The notes: generated by a model from the sequence alone, not told the origin. A stretch of 47,650 bases of DNA from Rhodocyclales bacterium (GCA_028292505.1 JAQGMF010000047.1:1-47650), one strand, 5' to 3'; counted from the stretch's first letter, positions 18,308-28,956 are shown. Translations and numbers: made by a program.

Positions 18308-19983
18308 CCGCGCTCATCATCTTCGGGCTGCTCTTCGCCCTCATGCTCACCGGCATGCCGATCTCGATTTCGCTCGGCCTGACGGTACTGACTTTCCTGT
18401 TCACCATGACGCAGGTGCCCATCGAATCGGTTGCGCTCAAGCTGTTCACGGGCATCGAGAAGTTCGAGATCATGGCCATTCCGTTCTTCATTCTGGCGGG
18501 TAACTTTCTCACGCATGGCGGCGTGGCGGCGCGCATGATCCGCTTCGCCACGTCGATGGTTGGCCACCTGCACGGCGGCCTCGGACTGGCCGGCGTCATG
18601 GCTTGCGCGTTGTTCGCGGCGGTCTCCGGTTCCAGTCCGGCGACGGTAGTGGCCATCGGCTCCATCCTGCTGCCGGCGATGGTGAAGGCCGGCTTCCCCA
18701 AGCGCTTCGGTGCGGGCGTGATTACCACTTCTGGCGCACTGGGCATCCTGATTCCACCTTCCATCGTCATGGTGATGTACTCGGTCGCGACCAACTCCTC
18801 GGTCGGCGCGCTATTCATGGCCGGCGTCATTCCCGGCCTGATTCTCGCCACAATGTTGGGTCTTACCACCTGGTATCTGGCACGCAAGCACAATTATCCA
18901 CGGGTCATGTTGTTCCCGGATCGCACGGCGCTGCAGGCAACCATCGGCAGCGCGTTTGGCGGCTTCTTTGCCCTGATGTTTTCCATCGCACCGCCGTTCG
19001 CCATCGGCAAGCTGCTCGCACTCTGGCTGGATGGCGGCCTGCCCTACCTGTTGGCGACGCTGGGGTGGTTTGCGCTGATTCCATGGACCACGCGCAGCGT
19101 GTGGGTGGCGCGCGTCGTCTATATCGGTCTTGTCGTCGTCGGCATTCCCGTTTATGCCAGCATCCTGACACTGGGCGCCTTCGAGATTTCATCGATGGGC
19201 ACGGCGGTCGCCATGACGGGACTCATCATGCTCGGCTGGATCATGCTGATCCAGGCCTGCGGCAAATATACGAAAATCGCACCGACCTTCCGCTTCGAGT
19301 TGATGTGGGAATCGCTAGCCGTGTGGCGCGCGTTCTGGGAAAGCGTGTGGGGCCTGTTGCTGATCCTGGTCGTGATGGGCGGCATCTACACGGGCGTGTT
19401 CACACCCACCGAGGCAGCGGCGATGAGCGCGGTGTATGCCTTCTTCGTCGCGGTGTTCGTGTACAAAGACCTGAAGCTGCGCGACGTGCCGCGCGTGCTG
19501 CTGCAATCGGCCAATATGAGCGCGATGCTGCTCTATATCATCACCAACGCCGTGATGTTCTCCTTCATCATGACGAATGAGAATATCCCGCAGCAGCTGG
19601 CCGACTGGATGCTGACGCAAGGCCTCGGCCCCGTCGCCTTCCTGCTGGCCGTCAATGTGCTGCTGCTAGTCGCAGGCAATGTGATGGAAGCCTCGTCCAT
19701 CGTGCTGATCATGGCACCCATCCTGTTCCCGGTGGCGATCAAGCTAGGCATCAACCCGATCCACTTCGGCATCCTGATCACAGTGAACATGGAAGTCGGA
19801 ATGTGTCATCCCCCGGTCGGTCTGAATATGTACGTGGCATCTGGCATTGCGCGCATGGGCATCACCGAGCTGACCGTGGCGGTGTGGCCATGGCTGCTGA
19901 CCATGCTGGTGTTCCTCGGGCTGGTCACCTACATTCCGGCAATGTCGCTGTGGTTGCCGCGTTTGCTGGGAATGGTCAACTAG
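18304..19983 (+). CDS. dctM: TRAP transporter large membrane subunit DctM, with central insertion
   Basis: 559 aa against about 425-440 for usual DctM. Family parts are clear: MPISISLGLTVL and IPFFILAGNFLTHGGVAARM at the N-terminus, AAVSGSSPATVVAIGS, GALGILIPPSIVMVMY, then GGIYTGVFTPTEAAAMSAVYA and the C-terminal VNMEVGMCHPPVGLNMYVASG. Between about residues 205 and 330 lies an extra stretch with three to four hydrophobic helices not found in the standard subunit. It carries out sodium- or proton-driven uptake with DctQ. It is the last gene of the operon; the next gene is on the other strand 47 bases on. Confidence 0.93.
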   Translation: MTALIIFGLLFALMLTGMPISISLGLTVLTFLFTMTQVPIESVALKLFTGIEKFEIMAIPFFILAGNFLTHGGVAARMIRFATSMVGHLHGGLGLAGVMACALFAAVSGSSPATVVAIGSILLPAMVKAGFPKRFGAGVITTSGALGILIPPSIVMVMYSVATNSSVGALFMAGVIPGLILATMLGLTTWYLARKHNYPRVMLFPDRTALQATIGSAFGGFFALMFSIAPPFAIGKLLALWLDGGLPYLLATLGWFALIPWTTRSVWVARVVYIGLVVVGIPVYASILTLGAFEISSMGTAVAMTGLIMLGWIMLIQACGKYTKIAPTFRFELMWESLAVWRAFWESVWGLLLILVVMGGIYTGVFTPTEAAAMSAVYAFFVAVFVYKDLKLRDVPRVLLQSANMSAMLLYIITNAVMFSFIMTNENIPQQLADWMLTQGLGPVAFLLAVNVLLLVAGNVMEASSIVLIMAPILFPVAIKLGINPIHFGILITVNMEVGMCHPPVGLNMYVASGIARMGITELTVAVWPWLLTMLVFLGLVTYIPAMSLWLPRLLGMVN

Positions 19984-20030
19984 GGCGAACGCCTGCAATA
20001 TGACGACAGACTATTTCGTTTTGCCGTCGT

Positions 20031-20939
20031 CTATTGCAGCAGGAAGAAGCGGTACTGCATCGGCAGACTCTCACGCACTGTGAAGTGGCCTTCACGGGGC
20101 ACGAGTGCTGCGCTGCGCACGTAGACCTGCACCTTGTCCGAAGGCATGGTCAGCAGGCTGTCGGCATCGCACATCAACACCGTGCTCTGCATCTGGATCG
20201 ACTTGCAGCCCTTGAGCCAGGCGGGTCCGGCCGGGATCGCCTGCACCGGCTTGGGCGCTTCTGCAGCAGGAGGATTGGGGGCGCTGGGCGCAGGCTTAGG
20301 TGCGGGCTTGGGTGCCGGCTCTGGCGGACGCACGACGGCAGGCTGCGGTTTTACCGGCTGTGGCCGCGAAGGCGGAATGGGTGGTGCAGACAAATTGGCA
20401 GCAGGTCGTGGTGCGATGCTCGGTGCTACCACGCTCGGCGGAGGCGGCGCGATTTCTGCCGGCGCCGTGGACTGGGCTGCGTCCGGAACGACAATCGGCA
20501 GCGGCGCAGAAGCATCCGCAGCTGGGGCTTGCGCCTGCGGACTGGAAGCCTCTATAGGTACGGACTGATCCGACGGCGCCGACTGAGCTGCTGGCATGGA
20601 CTGATCAGGAAATGCCAACGGCATTACGGGCATCGACTGCTCGGCCGGCGTCGATTGCGCAACAGGCAGCGACTGTTCGCCAGGGGCAGACTGCGCCTCA
20701 GGCTCCGATTGCGCCATGGGTGCGGAGGCTTCTACCGGCGCGGATTGCGCAACGGGCTCCGACGCATTGGCAGGTACAGATTGTCCGTCGGGCGCCGATT
20801 GTTCGACCGGCGCGGACTGCTGATCGGGCGCTTCTGCGGCCACCCGCCCGACGCCCTGCGGCGCAATCTGTGCCACGGCAGCCAGTGTGCCGAGCGATAG
20901 CAAGAGGCCGAAACCTGAGGAGATGCGCAGTAGGCGCAT
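20031..20939 (-). CDS. Secreted Gln-Ser-Pro-repeat protein with conserved C-terminal domain (paralog A)
   Basis: 302 aa. A signal-peptide-like start (MRLLRISSGFGLLLSLGTLAAVAQ) is followed by about 100 residues of degenerate QSxP-type repeats (QSAP, QSMP, QSVP, QSEP). A Pro/Ala-rich stretch with PKPAPKPAP follows. The last 65 residues (238-302) form a compact domain: GPAWLKGC, MCDADSLL, PSDKVQVYVR, RESLP, YRFFLLQ. Two Cys residues could form a disulfide. The neighbour at 21074 ends in the same domain. I do not recognise the family. The layout suggests an envelope protein with a long flexible stalk. The frame extends upstream to 21005, but the ATG at 20939 gives the signal peptide. Confidence 0.72.
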   Translation of the reverse strand: MRLLRISSGFGLLLSLGTLAAVAQIAPQGVGRVAAEAPDQQSAPVEQSAPDGQSVPANASEPVAQSAPVEASAPMAQSEPEAQSAPGEQSLPVAQSTPAEQSMPVMPLAFPDQSMPAAQSAPSDQSVPIEASSPQAQAPAADASAPLPIVVPDAAQSTAPAEIAPPPPSVVAPSIAPRPAANLSAPPIPPSRPQPVKPQPAVVRPPEPAPKPAPKPAPSAPNPPAAEAPKPVQAIPAGPAWLKGCKSIQMQSTVLMCDADSLLTMPSDKVQVYVRSAALVPREGHFTVRESLPMQYRFFLLQ

Positions 20940-21073
20940 GGAAGTCCGATGGATACAAAACATCGCCATCATACCTGTAGCCGGTGTTACGAAACCTGAT
21001 GCCAAAAGCCAGGCCGGTTCGCCGACTCCTATTTACCTTTCACGTTTCACTGCTTGTGCCTGAATGATCAGTG

Positions 21074-21655
21074 CTATTGCAGCACGAATATCCGGTACAG
21101 CCGTGGCAAGCTTTCGCGCAGTGTAATGTTCTGCCCACCCGGTAGCTTACGACTCAGCTTCGCCTCGCGCACGTACACCATCACCTTGTCCGACGGTTCA
21201 GCGAGCAGGGAATCGGCATCGCACATGATCACATCACCCTGCTGCTGACGATGCTGGCAGCCTTTCAACCAAGCAGGGCCTGGCAGCGCTTGGATCTTGT
21301 CTTTCGCCGCCTCCTTGGCCGGATCACGGTCGGCGTCCTTTTTCACCTCCCTCGTTGCCTGTTTTGATGACGGAGCCGACGTGGGTGCCTGTTCGACCAT
21401 TTTCGCGACCGGCGTTTCCTGCTGTTTCGTCATCACATGCACAGCCGGCGCGAGGCCGGTCGGGTGAGTCGGCGCGGATTTGGGCGGCGGCAGAAATAGC
21501 GCAACCGGCGGCGGCGCTGGCGCTTCTTCTTCAGTCGGCGTCGGCAGCGCCTCGACCGGCACCACCGTTGGCACAGGCGTCTCGTCGTTCATGGAGACAC
21601 AGCCAGACAGCCAGATCATCATCCCGGCGGAAAGAACGGCAGACACGGAACGCAT
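21074..21655 (-). CDS. Lipoprotein with the same conserved C-terminal domain (paralog B)
   Basis: 193 aa. A lipobox (WLSGC, Cys19) marks a lipoprotein. A Pro/Thr/Glu-rich linker and a Lys/Asp-rich segment (about 95-120) lead to a C-terminal domain at 126-193: GPAWLKGC, MCDADSLL, PSDKVMVYVR, RESLP, YRIFVLQ. This is closely similar to paralog A just downstream (134 bases apart, same strand). The ATG at 21655 has AGGGGG 5 bases upstream, so I preferred it to 21682. The function is unknown. Anchoring differs between the paralogs: lipid-anchored here, plain secretion signal in A. Confidence 0.75.
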   Translation of the reverse strand: MRSVSAVLSAGMMIWLSGCVSMNDETPVPTVVPVEALPTPTEEEAPAPPPVALFLPPPKSAPTHPTGLAPAVHVMTKQQETPVAKMVEQAPTSAPSSKQATREVKKDADRDPAKEAAKDKIQALPGPAWLKGCQHRQQQGDVIMCDADSLLAEPSDKVMVYVREAKLSRKLPGGQNITLRESLPRLYRIFVLQ

Positions 21656-21829
21656 GGAGCCCCCTGAAAAAATGCCCGACATCGTTCGTAACGGTCTGCG
21701 AGCCTATTTACATTAGGGTCATGCGCGTTACTTTCAGGTCGGATCGATGCAGCGTCGCGTCGCCCGCCTTGAGCCGCGCAAGCGCAGTCGGTTGCCTCGA
21801 TGCGGCCTTTTCAGTATGGTGTCGGGATT

Positions 21830-23899
<2,070 letters not shown>

Positions 23900-23917
23900 T
23901 GACCCCCTGCTTCGCGT

Positions 23918-23950
23918 AAAAAAGAGGGCTGCGTTTGCGGCCCTCTTTTT
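23918..23950 (+). terminator. thiC terminator
   Basis: A GC-rich stem (AAAAAGAGGGC / GCCCTCTTTTT, 10-base loop) ends in a T run, 19 bases after the thiC stop. Confidence 0.9.
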
Positions 23951-24000
23951 ATTTCAGCCTTTAATTTTATTCACGATATCTCTTCATGCACTTGCAGCCT

Positions 24001-24044
24001 GAAGCGATTAGCGACCATAATCGCTTCACTACATGAAGCGATTA
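24001..24044. promoter_or_regulatory. Three alternating 10-mer operator-like repeats before fic
   Basis: GAAGCGATTA (24001-24010), its exact reverse complement (24018-24027) and GAAGCGATTA again (24035-24044) are each separated by exactly 7 bases. Orientation alternates with a 17-base period. The last copy ends 4 bases before the fic ATG. A -10-like CATAAT (24016-24021), with a weak -35-like TTGCAG 18 bases before it, falls inside the array. A bound protein would therefore block the promoter and the start codon. Confidence 0.7.
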
Positions 24045-24048
24045 AGCC

Positions 24049-25182
24049 ATGCAAACGCCTCACAACACCGATCACGACTGGATCTGGCAAGTACCGAGCT
24101 GGCCCGCGCTTACTTGGCGCGAAGATGCCATTGCTCCCGCATTGACAGCAGCACGCCACGCGCAAGGACGCGTGCTCGGCATGGCTGGCTTGCTTGACGG
24201 CACACTGACTAACGAAGCCGTCGCCAGCATCCTCATCGAAGATAGCCTTACGACATCCGCCATAGAGGGCGAAAAGCTTCAGGTGGACGCCGTACGATCT
24301 TCGGTAGCACGCCATCTCGGCCTGCCTTACGCAGGCCTACCTGTGCCAAGTCGCGACATAGAAGGCCTTACCGAACTTTTGCTGGATGCGACACGACACT
24401 ATGATGTGCCGCTTACCTTCGAACGTTTATGCGGATGGCAAGCTGCACTTTTCCCGTCAGGCCATTCGGGACTGCACGCAGTGCGCACGGGCTGCCTACG
24501 AGGCGACGCGCCCATGCAGGTTGTTTCCGGCGGGGCGGGCCGCGAGCGCGTGCATTTCACGGCTCCGCCACGCGATATGCTTGACGCACAATTGGGTGAC
24601 TTTCTCGCATGGTTCGCGGCCCCGGCCTATATGGATGGCCTCGTTCGTGCGGGAATCGCGCACCTCTGGTTCGTTACCTTGCATCCCTTTGAAGACGGCA
24701 ATGGCCGCCTTACTCGCGCCATCACCGATATGGCTATCGCGCAGGATGAATGTCGGCCCATGCGCCTGTTCAGCCTCAGCGCCCAGCTTCTGCGCGAACG
24801 CGAGACCTACTACACGATGCTCGAACATACCCAGCGCGGCGGACTCGACGTTACGGATTGGCTCATCTGGTTTCTAGATCAGCTGCGACTTGCTGCCGAT
24901 GCCAGCGAGCACAGCATTGCCCGCACCCTGACCAAGGCCCGCTTCTGGCTGCGCCATGCGCAGACACAGCTCAACGAACGTCAACGCAAACTGCTCAATC
25001 GTCTGCTCGATGCAGGTGAAGGCGGATTCGAAGGAGGCATCACGACGCGCAAGTACGTGAGTCTCACGCGCTGCAGCCGGGCCACTGCATTTCGCGAATT
25101 GACTGATCTGGTGGCAAAGAATTGCTTGCAAGCAATGGTCGGGAGAGGGCGCAATGCCGGATATGACATTTGCCTTACGTAG
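24049..25182 (+). CDS. Fic family protein (class II-like) with C-terminal winged-helix-like region
   Basis: 377 aa. An N-terminal DUF4172-like helical region carries the self-inhibition motif T69-SAI-E73-G74 (S/TxxxEG), which places the inhibitory helix N-terminal to the core, as in class II Fic proteins. The Fic core has the full catalytic motif HPFEDGNGR (212-220). Fic enzymes usually transfer AMP to a hydroxyl of a target protein. The last 75 residues (NERQRKLLNRLL...YVSLTRCSRATAFRELTDLV) look like a winged helix-turn-helix. Together with the repeat array just before the ATG this suggests autoregulation. No clear SD precedes the start. No antitoxin gene is adjacent. The TAG stop lies within an inverted-repeat element. 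Confidence 0.88.
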   Translation: MQTPHNTDHDWIWQVPSWPALTWREDAIAPALTAARHAQGRVLGMAGLLDGTLTNEAVASILIEDSLTTSAIEGEKLQVDAVRSSVARHLGLPYAGLPVPSRDIEGLTELLLDATRHYDVPLTFERLCGWQAALFPSGHSGLHAVRTGCLRGDAPMQVVSGGAGRERVHFTAPPRDMLDAQLGDFLAWFAAPAYMDGLVRAGIAHLWFVTLHPFEDGNGRLTRAITDMAIAQDECRPMRLFSLSAQLLRERETYYTMLEHTQRGGLDVTDWLIWFLDQLRLAADASEHSIARTLTKARFWLRHAQTQLNERQRKLLNRLLDAGEGGFEGGITTRKYVSLTRCSRATAFRELTDLVAKNCLQAMVGRGRNAGYDICLT

Positions 25183-25328
25183 GGTGGATTGGCCGCAGGT
25201 GTAACCCACCACTTGGCGGCGCCAACTGCTTTGGTGCCGCAAATATTTTCTGACGACGATTCAACCGAGGAACACCGTCCATGCGGACGGCAAGTGGTGG
25301 ACTACGCCTGCGGTTAATCCACCCTACG
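25178..25328. repeat. Imperfect palindromic repeat after fic
   Basis: Arms at 25178-25216 and 25290-25328 are imperfect reverse complements, beginning CGTAGGGTGGATT and ending AATCCACCCTACG, with CCACCACTTG / CAAGTGGTGG inside. This resembles the widespread proteobacterial GTAGGGTGGG...ACCCACC intergenic repeat. The left arm supplies the fic stop codon. It fills most of the gap between converging genes. Confidence 0.75.
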
Positions 25329-25337
25329 CACCCTATG

Positions 25338-26381
25338 TCACGGCCCGAACACCTTCTTCAGAAAAGCAACCGTGGCCTCGCCGGCCTTGTCACGCGCCTC
25401 TCGATTGCCTTGCACCGACGCGCCCAATGCACTACAGCTCTTGACTGTTTGAGCATAGGCGTCGCCGGTAAGCTGCTGATGAGTGTTCATGTCGTAGGAC
25501 GCCAACGCGTCGATGTCGACTTCAATCGGGCAGCTTGCGACGGTGCGCTGTGCGCCGCGCACGGTGATGTGTCGCTGATCGTCCTGATCGAACTTGTGAT
25601 AGGCGCCCGGCAGTGTCACGAACACCACTGGCGTACCCGCAGACGCTATGCCGTCTGAATAGTCGCGGCATGGGCCGATGGGCGTGTAATCGTCCGCATC
25701 GCCATGCAACCATAGCTCGGGAGCGCTGGAAAAGACGCCTGGTTTGGCAATCAGCCGGAAGACTCCGACGCAGCCGCCCGAATACGCCTGAATATGCGCG
25801 GCGAAACGCAGTCCATCGGGAGACTGTGCTCGGATGATGCGCTCAACGGCAGCGCGCCATGACGCAATACCGCCGCGCGAGAAACCCATCACCGCTATGC
25901 GCTTGGCATCTATGCGCGGGTGCGATGCAAGCAGGCGCAATGCAGCGAACTCGTCGGCCACGTCTGCTGCGAACGGCACCTGCGACTGATCCTCCGCCGT
26001 GCTCTTCACACCACGTGGGCCAAAACGGTCGAGCGAAAACACGGCAATGCCCTGCGCATTGAGCAACTTGGGCCAATAGTCGAGCATGGCATCGTAGATA
26101 CCGCCGGAACCATGCATCAGCAGCACTGCGGGAACTTTGGCATTCCCCGTCGGCATGAAGAGGTGGCCGACGATGCTCACGGTTTCGGCGGTCGAGCCGT
26201 GCCTGAACAGGTCCGGCAAGGACTTGGGCGTGGTGCTGGCGAACGCATACACGCCGCTGGCCGGCGCCGCCTTGAAGTCTGTCATCACCTCTTGTGCCAA
26301 TACGCTTGTCAGCGCCATGCCACATAGCAGAAACATCGTCGCAAATGCGATCCGCGAGGCGGATGAAATTGTTTTACGCAT
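25338..26381 (-). CDS. Secreted alpha/beta hydrolase, dienelactone-hydrolase-like
   Basis: 347 aa. The start at 26381 gives a signal peptide (MRKTISSASRIAFATMFLLC..., cleavage about residue 29 at VLA). The alpha/beta-hydrolase core shows the oxyanion strand VLLMHGSGG, the nucleophile elbow GFSRGG (Ser168), an acid in HGDADDYTP and a His in AYHKFD. These assign the Ser-Asp-His triad of the dienelactone hydrolase superfamily. Four or more Cys residues in the mature part may form disulfides. The substrate is unknown. The cupin gene upstream, 43 bases away on the same strand, may be cotranscribed. Confidence 0.82.
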   Translation of the reverse strand: MRKTISSASRIAFATMFLLCGMALTSVLAQEVMTDFKAAPASGVYAFASTTPKSLPDLFRHGSTAETVSIVGHLFMPTGNAKVPAVLLMHGSGGIYDAMLDYWPKLLNAQGIAVFSLDRFGPRGVKSTAEDQSQVPFAADVADEFAALRLLASHPRIDAKRIAVMGFSRGGIASWRAAVERIIRAQSPDGLRFAAHIQAYSGGCVGVFRLIAKPGVFSSAPELWLHGDADDYTPIGPCRDYSDGIASAGTPVVFVTLPGAYHKFDQDDQRHITVRGAQRTVASCPIEVDIDALASYDMNTHQQLTGDAYAQTVKSCSALGASVQGNREARDKAGEATVAFLKKVFGP

Positions 26382-26424
26382 AGGGAGCCCTTTGCAAGCT
26401 AACGGCATATTCTGGCGGCGTTGT

Positions 26425-26814
26425 TCAGCTCTTCACGAAAACCGTCACCAGCGGCTCATCGCCAACCTGGCGCGTATAGTGCCCATGCACTTCCGGATTG
26501 AAGGTGGCGCCTTCAGGCAGGGTATCGGCGGAGTAGAAATGTTCGCCTGCGCTGAATTTGCGCGACGATCCGTCGAGCAGAAAGATTTCCATCGTGCCCG
26601 CGAGGACGAAGACCCATTGCGGTTTGCCGGTGCAGTGCGTCGGTGCGACGAAGCCCACCGGACTCTGGCGCAACTGAACACCGGTGGCAGGCAGGATGGC
26701 GGACAGACGCGATTGCGGCGTGCCTTCGGTCAGGGCGATTTCTTCTTCACGAAACTTGGCACGGCCGTCGCTATCTGTGAACAGGATGACTTGCTTGAAG
26801 GTGGGATGGGTCAT
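26425..26814 (-). CDS. Small cupin-domain protein
   Basis: 129 aa, cytoplasmic. A single cupin barrel: the region QWVFVLAGTMEIFLLDGSSRKFSAGEHFYSAD covers the second half of cupin motif 1 and the turn to motif 2, and HGHYTRQVGDEPLVTVFV the end. The usual two-His first motif is reduced (PTHCTGKPQW), so metal binding is uncertain. The SD GAGGAG lies 7 bases before the ATG. It may be cotranscribed with the hydrolase that follows. No function can be assigned. Confidence 0.75.
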   Translation of the reverse strand: MTHPTFKQVILFTDSDGRAKFREEEIALTEGTPQSRLSAILPATGVQLRQSPVGFVAPTHCTGKPQWVFVLAGTMEIFLLDGSSRKFSAGEHFYSADTLPEGATFNPEVHGHYTRQVGDEPLVTVFVKS

Positions 26815-26978
26815 GACGCGCTCCTCGAAATGGAAAATAGCAGGGCCAAAGGGTACCGCAAGTCTGCTCGGGGCACCTCAAGTCTGCAAGGCACGTTCTG
26901 TCCGGACGCGGGTTTGTATCACCGTAAAGTCCTGCCACATGGCGCCGTAATACTTATGGTCTCTCAGAGGAGCACATC

Positions 26979-27803
26979 ATGACGCCACTCGAAAAGTTGT
27001 TCGCCAATCTGCCCAAGCTGCCCAGTATCCCGCGCATCGTGCAGGACCTGATTGCCTCTCTGTGCAAAGAGGACGTGGACATCGGCTCGTTGGTAGCACA
27101 GGTCAAGCAGGACCAGTCGCTATCGGCCCGCGTGCTGGCTATGGCCAACTCCAGCCAGTACGGTGTCAGCAAGAAGATCGGCGCCATCGATCAGGCGGTG
27201 ACGCTCATCGGGTTAAGCGCCTTGCGCTCGTTGGTCATCGCTTCGGGCATGTCGCGTACCTTCAATAAGGTCGAAGGCGTGGACATGAAGACTTTCTGGC
27301 GTCACGGTCTGGTCACGGCAGGCGTGGCGCGCGTCTTCGGCAAGCGCGAAGGCATCAACGCCGAATTCGCCTACACCGCCGGTCTCATGTACCAGATCGG
27401 CGAACTTGTCATTCACCTGGCTTACCCAGCTGCTTCCAAACAACTCGCCCGCGAAACTGGCCCCAAAGGTGAAGGCCTGCTCATGGTGGAACGCTCGCTG
27501 ACGGAAACGGATCACTGCGAGGTCGGTGCAGAAATGGCTTTGCGCTGGAATTTCCCCGCCGAAATCCAGAATGCCTTGCGCTGGTACATCAAGCCGCTCT
27601 CGCCCGAAGCCGGGCTGCTCGCCGCCGTGGTCAACATTTCGGGCCACGTGGCGCACGGCCTCGAAATCGGCCACACCCCTGAGGCAGTCAACGAATCGCT
27701 CGACACCAGCATTCTCGCGCGGCTATCGATGGAGCGCCCGGATGCGATCTGGCGCATCGAAGCGTGCAAGGATTTGCCGGCAGCGTCGGATCAGTTTTTG
27801 TAA
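26979..27803 (+). CDS. HDOD domain protein
   Basis: 274 aa, nearly all HDOD domain (a non-catalytic HD-like helical signalling module). The family opening LPKLPSIPRIVQDLIASL, the QVKQDQSLSARVLAMANSS segment and the AIDQAVTLIGLSALRSLVI helix are all present. HDOD proteins take part in two-component and cyclic-nucleotide signalling, but the partner cannot be read here. The SD AGAGGAGC lies 6 bases before the ATG. It stands alone and is followed by a dRS3-like hairpin. Confidence 0.88.
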   Translation: MTPLEKLFANLPKLPSIPRIVQDLIASLCKEDVDIGSLVAQVKQDQSLSARVLAMANSSQYGVSKKIGAIDQAVTLIGLSALRSLVIASGMSRTFNKVEGVDMKTFWRHGLVTAGVARVFGKREGINAEFAYTAGLMYQIGELVIHLAYPAASKQLARETGPKGEGLLMVERSLTETDHCEVGAEMALRWNFPAEIQNALRWYIKPLSPEAGLLAAVVNISGHVAHGLEIGHTPEAVNESLDTSILARLSMERPDAIWRIEACKDLPAASDQFL

Positions 27804-27829
27804 GCTGCCTCAGTACTTACTCTCGATCT

Positions 27830-27856
27830 CGTCATTCCGCGAAAGCGGGAATGACG
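27830..27856. repeat. Short dRS3-like hairpin
   Basis: GTCATTCC-GCGAAAGC-GGGAATGAC is an inverted repeat that differs by one C from the core of the element at 17571-17656. It lies between the converging HDOD and transglutaminase genes and could serve as a transcript end. Confidence 0.75.
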
Positions 27857-27896
27857 AACTTTGCAATTTTCTGCATGCAAATCGCATCGAATCGCT

Positions 27897-28778
27897 TCAG
27901 AACACCAGCAAGTAACCCGCATCGGTCGACAACGCCTCGCTGCGATGGCGGGGCATTTCAAAGCTGCGCGCGGGATCGTTGACGGCCTCGATCTGCACCT
28001 GCGGCGCGAAAGACTTCAGGCCACCGAAGATCGTGGCGAACGGCACGTCAGCCGCATCGCGGCCAGTGCCAAAACGCACAAATCCCATTGGAATAGCCGT
28101 GCCGGAGGCATCGAACATGTACCAGCGATTGCTGAGGAACACCTCGACATAGGCGTGGAAATCCGTCGGCCCAAGCGCCGGGTCGGCCCCGTAGTCGATG
28201 CCAGTGGCAAAGCGCGCCGGAATGTTGACGGCGCGACACAAGGCAATCATCAGATGCGCGAAATCGCGGCACACACCCGCCGTGCTGGTGATGCTGTCCA
28301 CTGCCGAAGTGCTTGGATTCGAGCTGCCTGAAGTAAAGCTGACGCGACTCTGCACCCAGCGCTGGATGGCAATGACGCGCGCATAACCCTGCGGCAAGTG
28401 GCCGAACTCGCGCATGGCCAGTGAATTGAGTTCGTCGGACTCGCAATAGCGGCTCGGATAGAGGTAGGGCAGCACTTCGTGCGGCAATTGGTAGATCGGC
28501 ATCTCGCTCAGCGCGCCCGGCGCGTCGACATAGTGAGCGATGTCGACGGTGGCCTCGTATCGCACCGTCAGGGGGCCTGCGCCCGCGCGCAGGCGGATGA
28601 AGCGGTTGCCCTGCGCTGGGTCCGTATGCATCGCCGTCGGCACAGGCTGGCTGATGACCAGCCGCTCTTCGACGATGGTCTGACAGCGGGTATGAGCGGC
28701 CTGGATGTTGAAAATGAAATCGCAGGGCCACTCGGCAATCTCGTACCCGAGTTGCAGGGACAACTGTAACCTGACCAT
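27897..28778 (-). CDS. Transglutaminase-like cysteine protease family protein
   Basis: 293 aa. An N-terminal beta-rich domain (about 1-110) precedes a transglutaminase core with the catalytic triad in its usual order: Cys170 (TAGVCRDFAHL), His208 (TDFHAYVEVF) and Asp223 (MFDASG). No signal peptide is seen, so it is probably cytoplasmic. Family members are often hydrolases or peptidases rather than cross-linkers. The start at 28778 has AGAGG upstream; the frame runs on to 29009 but into the divergent gene's leader. It is divergent from the HPP-CBS gene. Confidence 0.85.
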   Translation of the reverse strand: MVRLQLSLQLGYEIAEWPCDFIFNIQAAHTRCQTIVEERLVISQPVPTAMHTDPAQGNRFIRLRAGAGPLTVRYEATVDIAHYVDAPGALSEMPIYQLPHEVLPYLYPSRYCESDELNSLAMREFGHLPQGYARVIAIQRWVQSRVSFTSGSSNPSTSAVDSITSTAGVCRDFAHLMIALCRAVNIPARFATGIDYGADPALGPTDFHAYVEVFLSNRWYMFDASGTAIPMGFVRFGTGRDAADVPFATIFGGLKSFAPQVQIEAVNDPARSFEMPRHRSEALSTDAGYLLVF

Positions 28779-28956
28779 GGACTTACCTCTCTCGCTCCGT
28801 CGTTGGAGCGCAGTCAGGATGAATGCAGCACGCGGGCAACATGCACCGAACGCTTGTGCAGCGCACAGCAACACTCTACCAGCTTGTGCCCCGACTATCG
28901 TTCGTTGCCGAACGGCTCGGCTAAACTTGCCGACCTTTCGTTCCGTGCGCGTAGCC

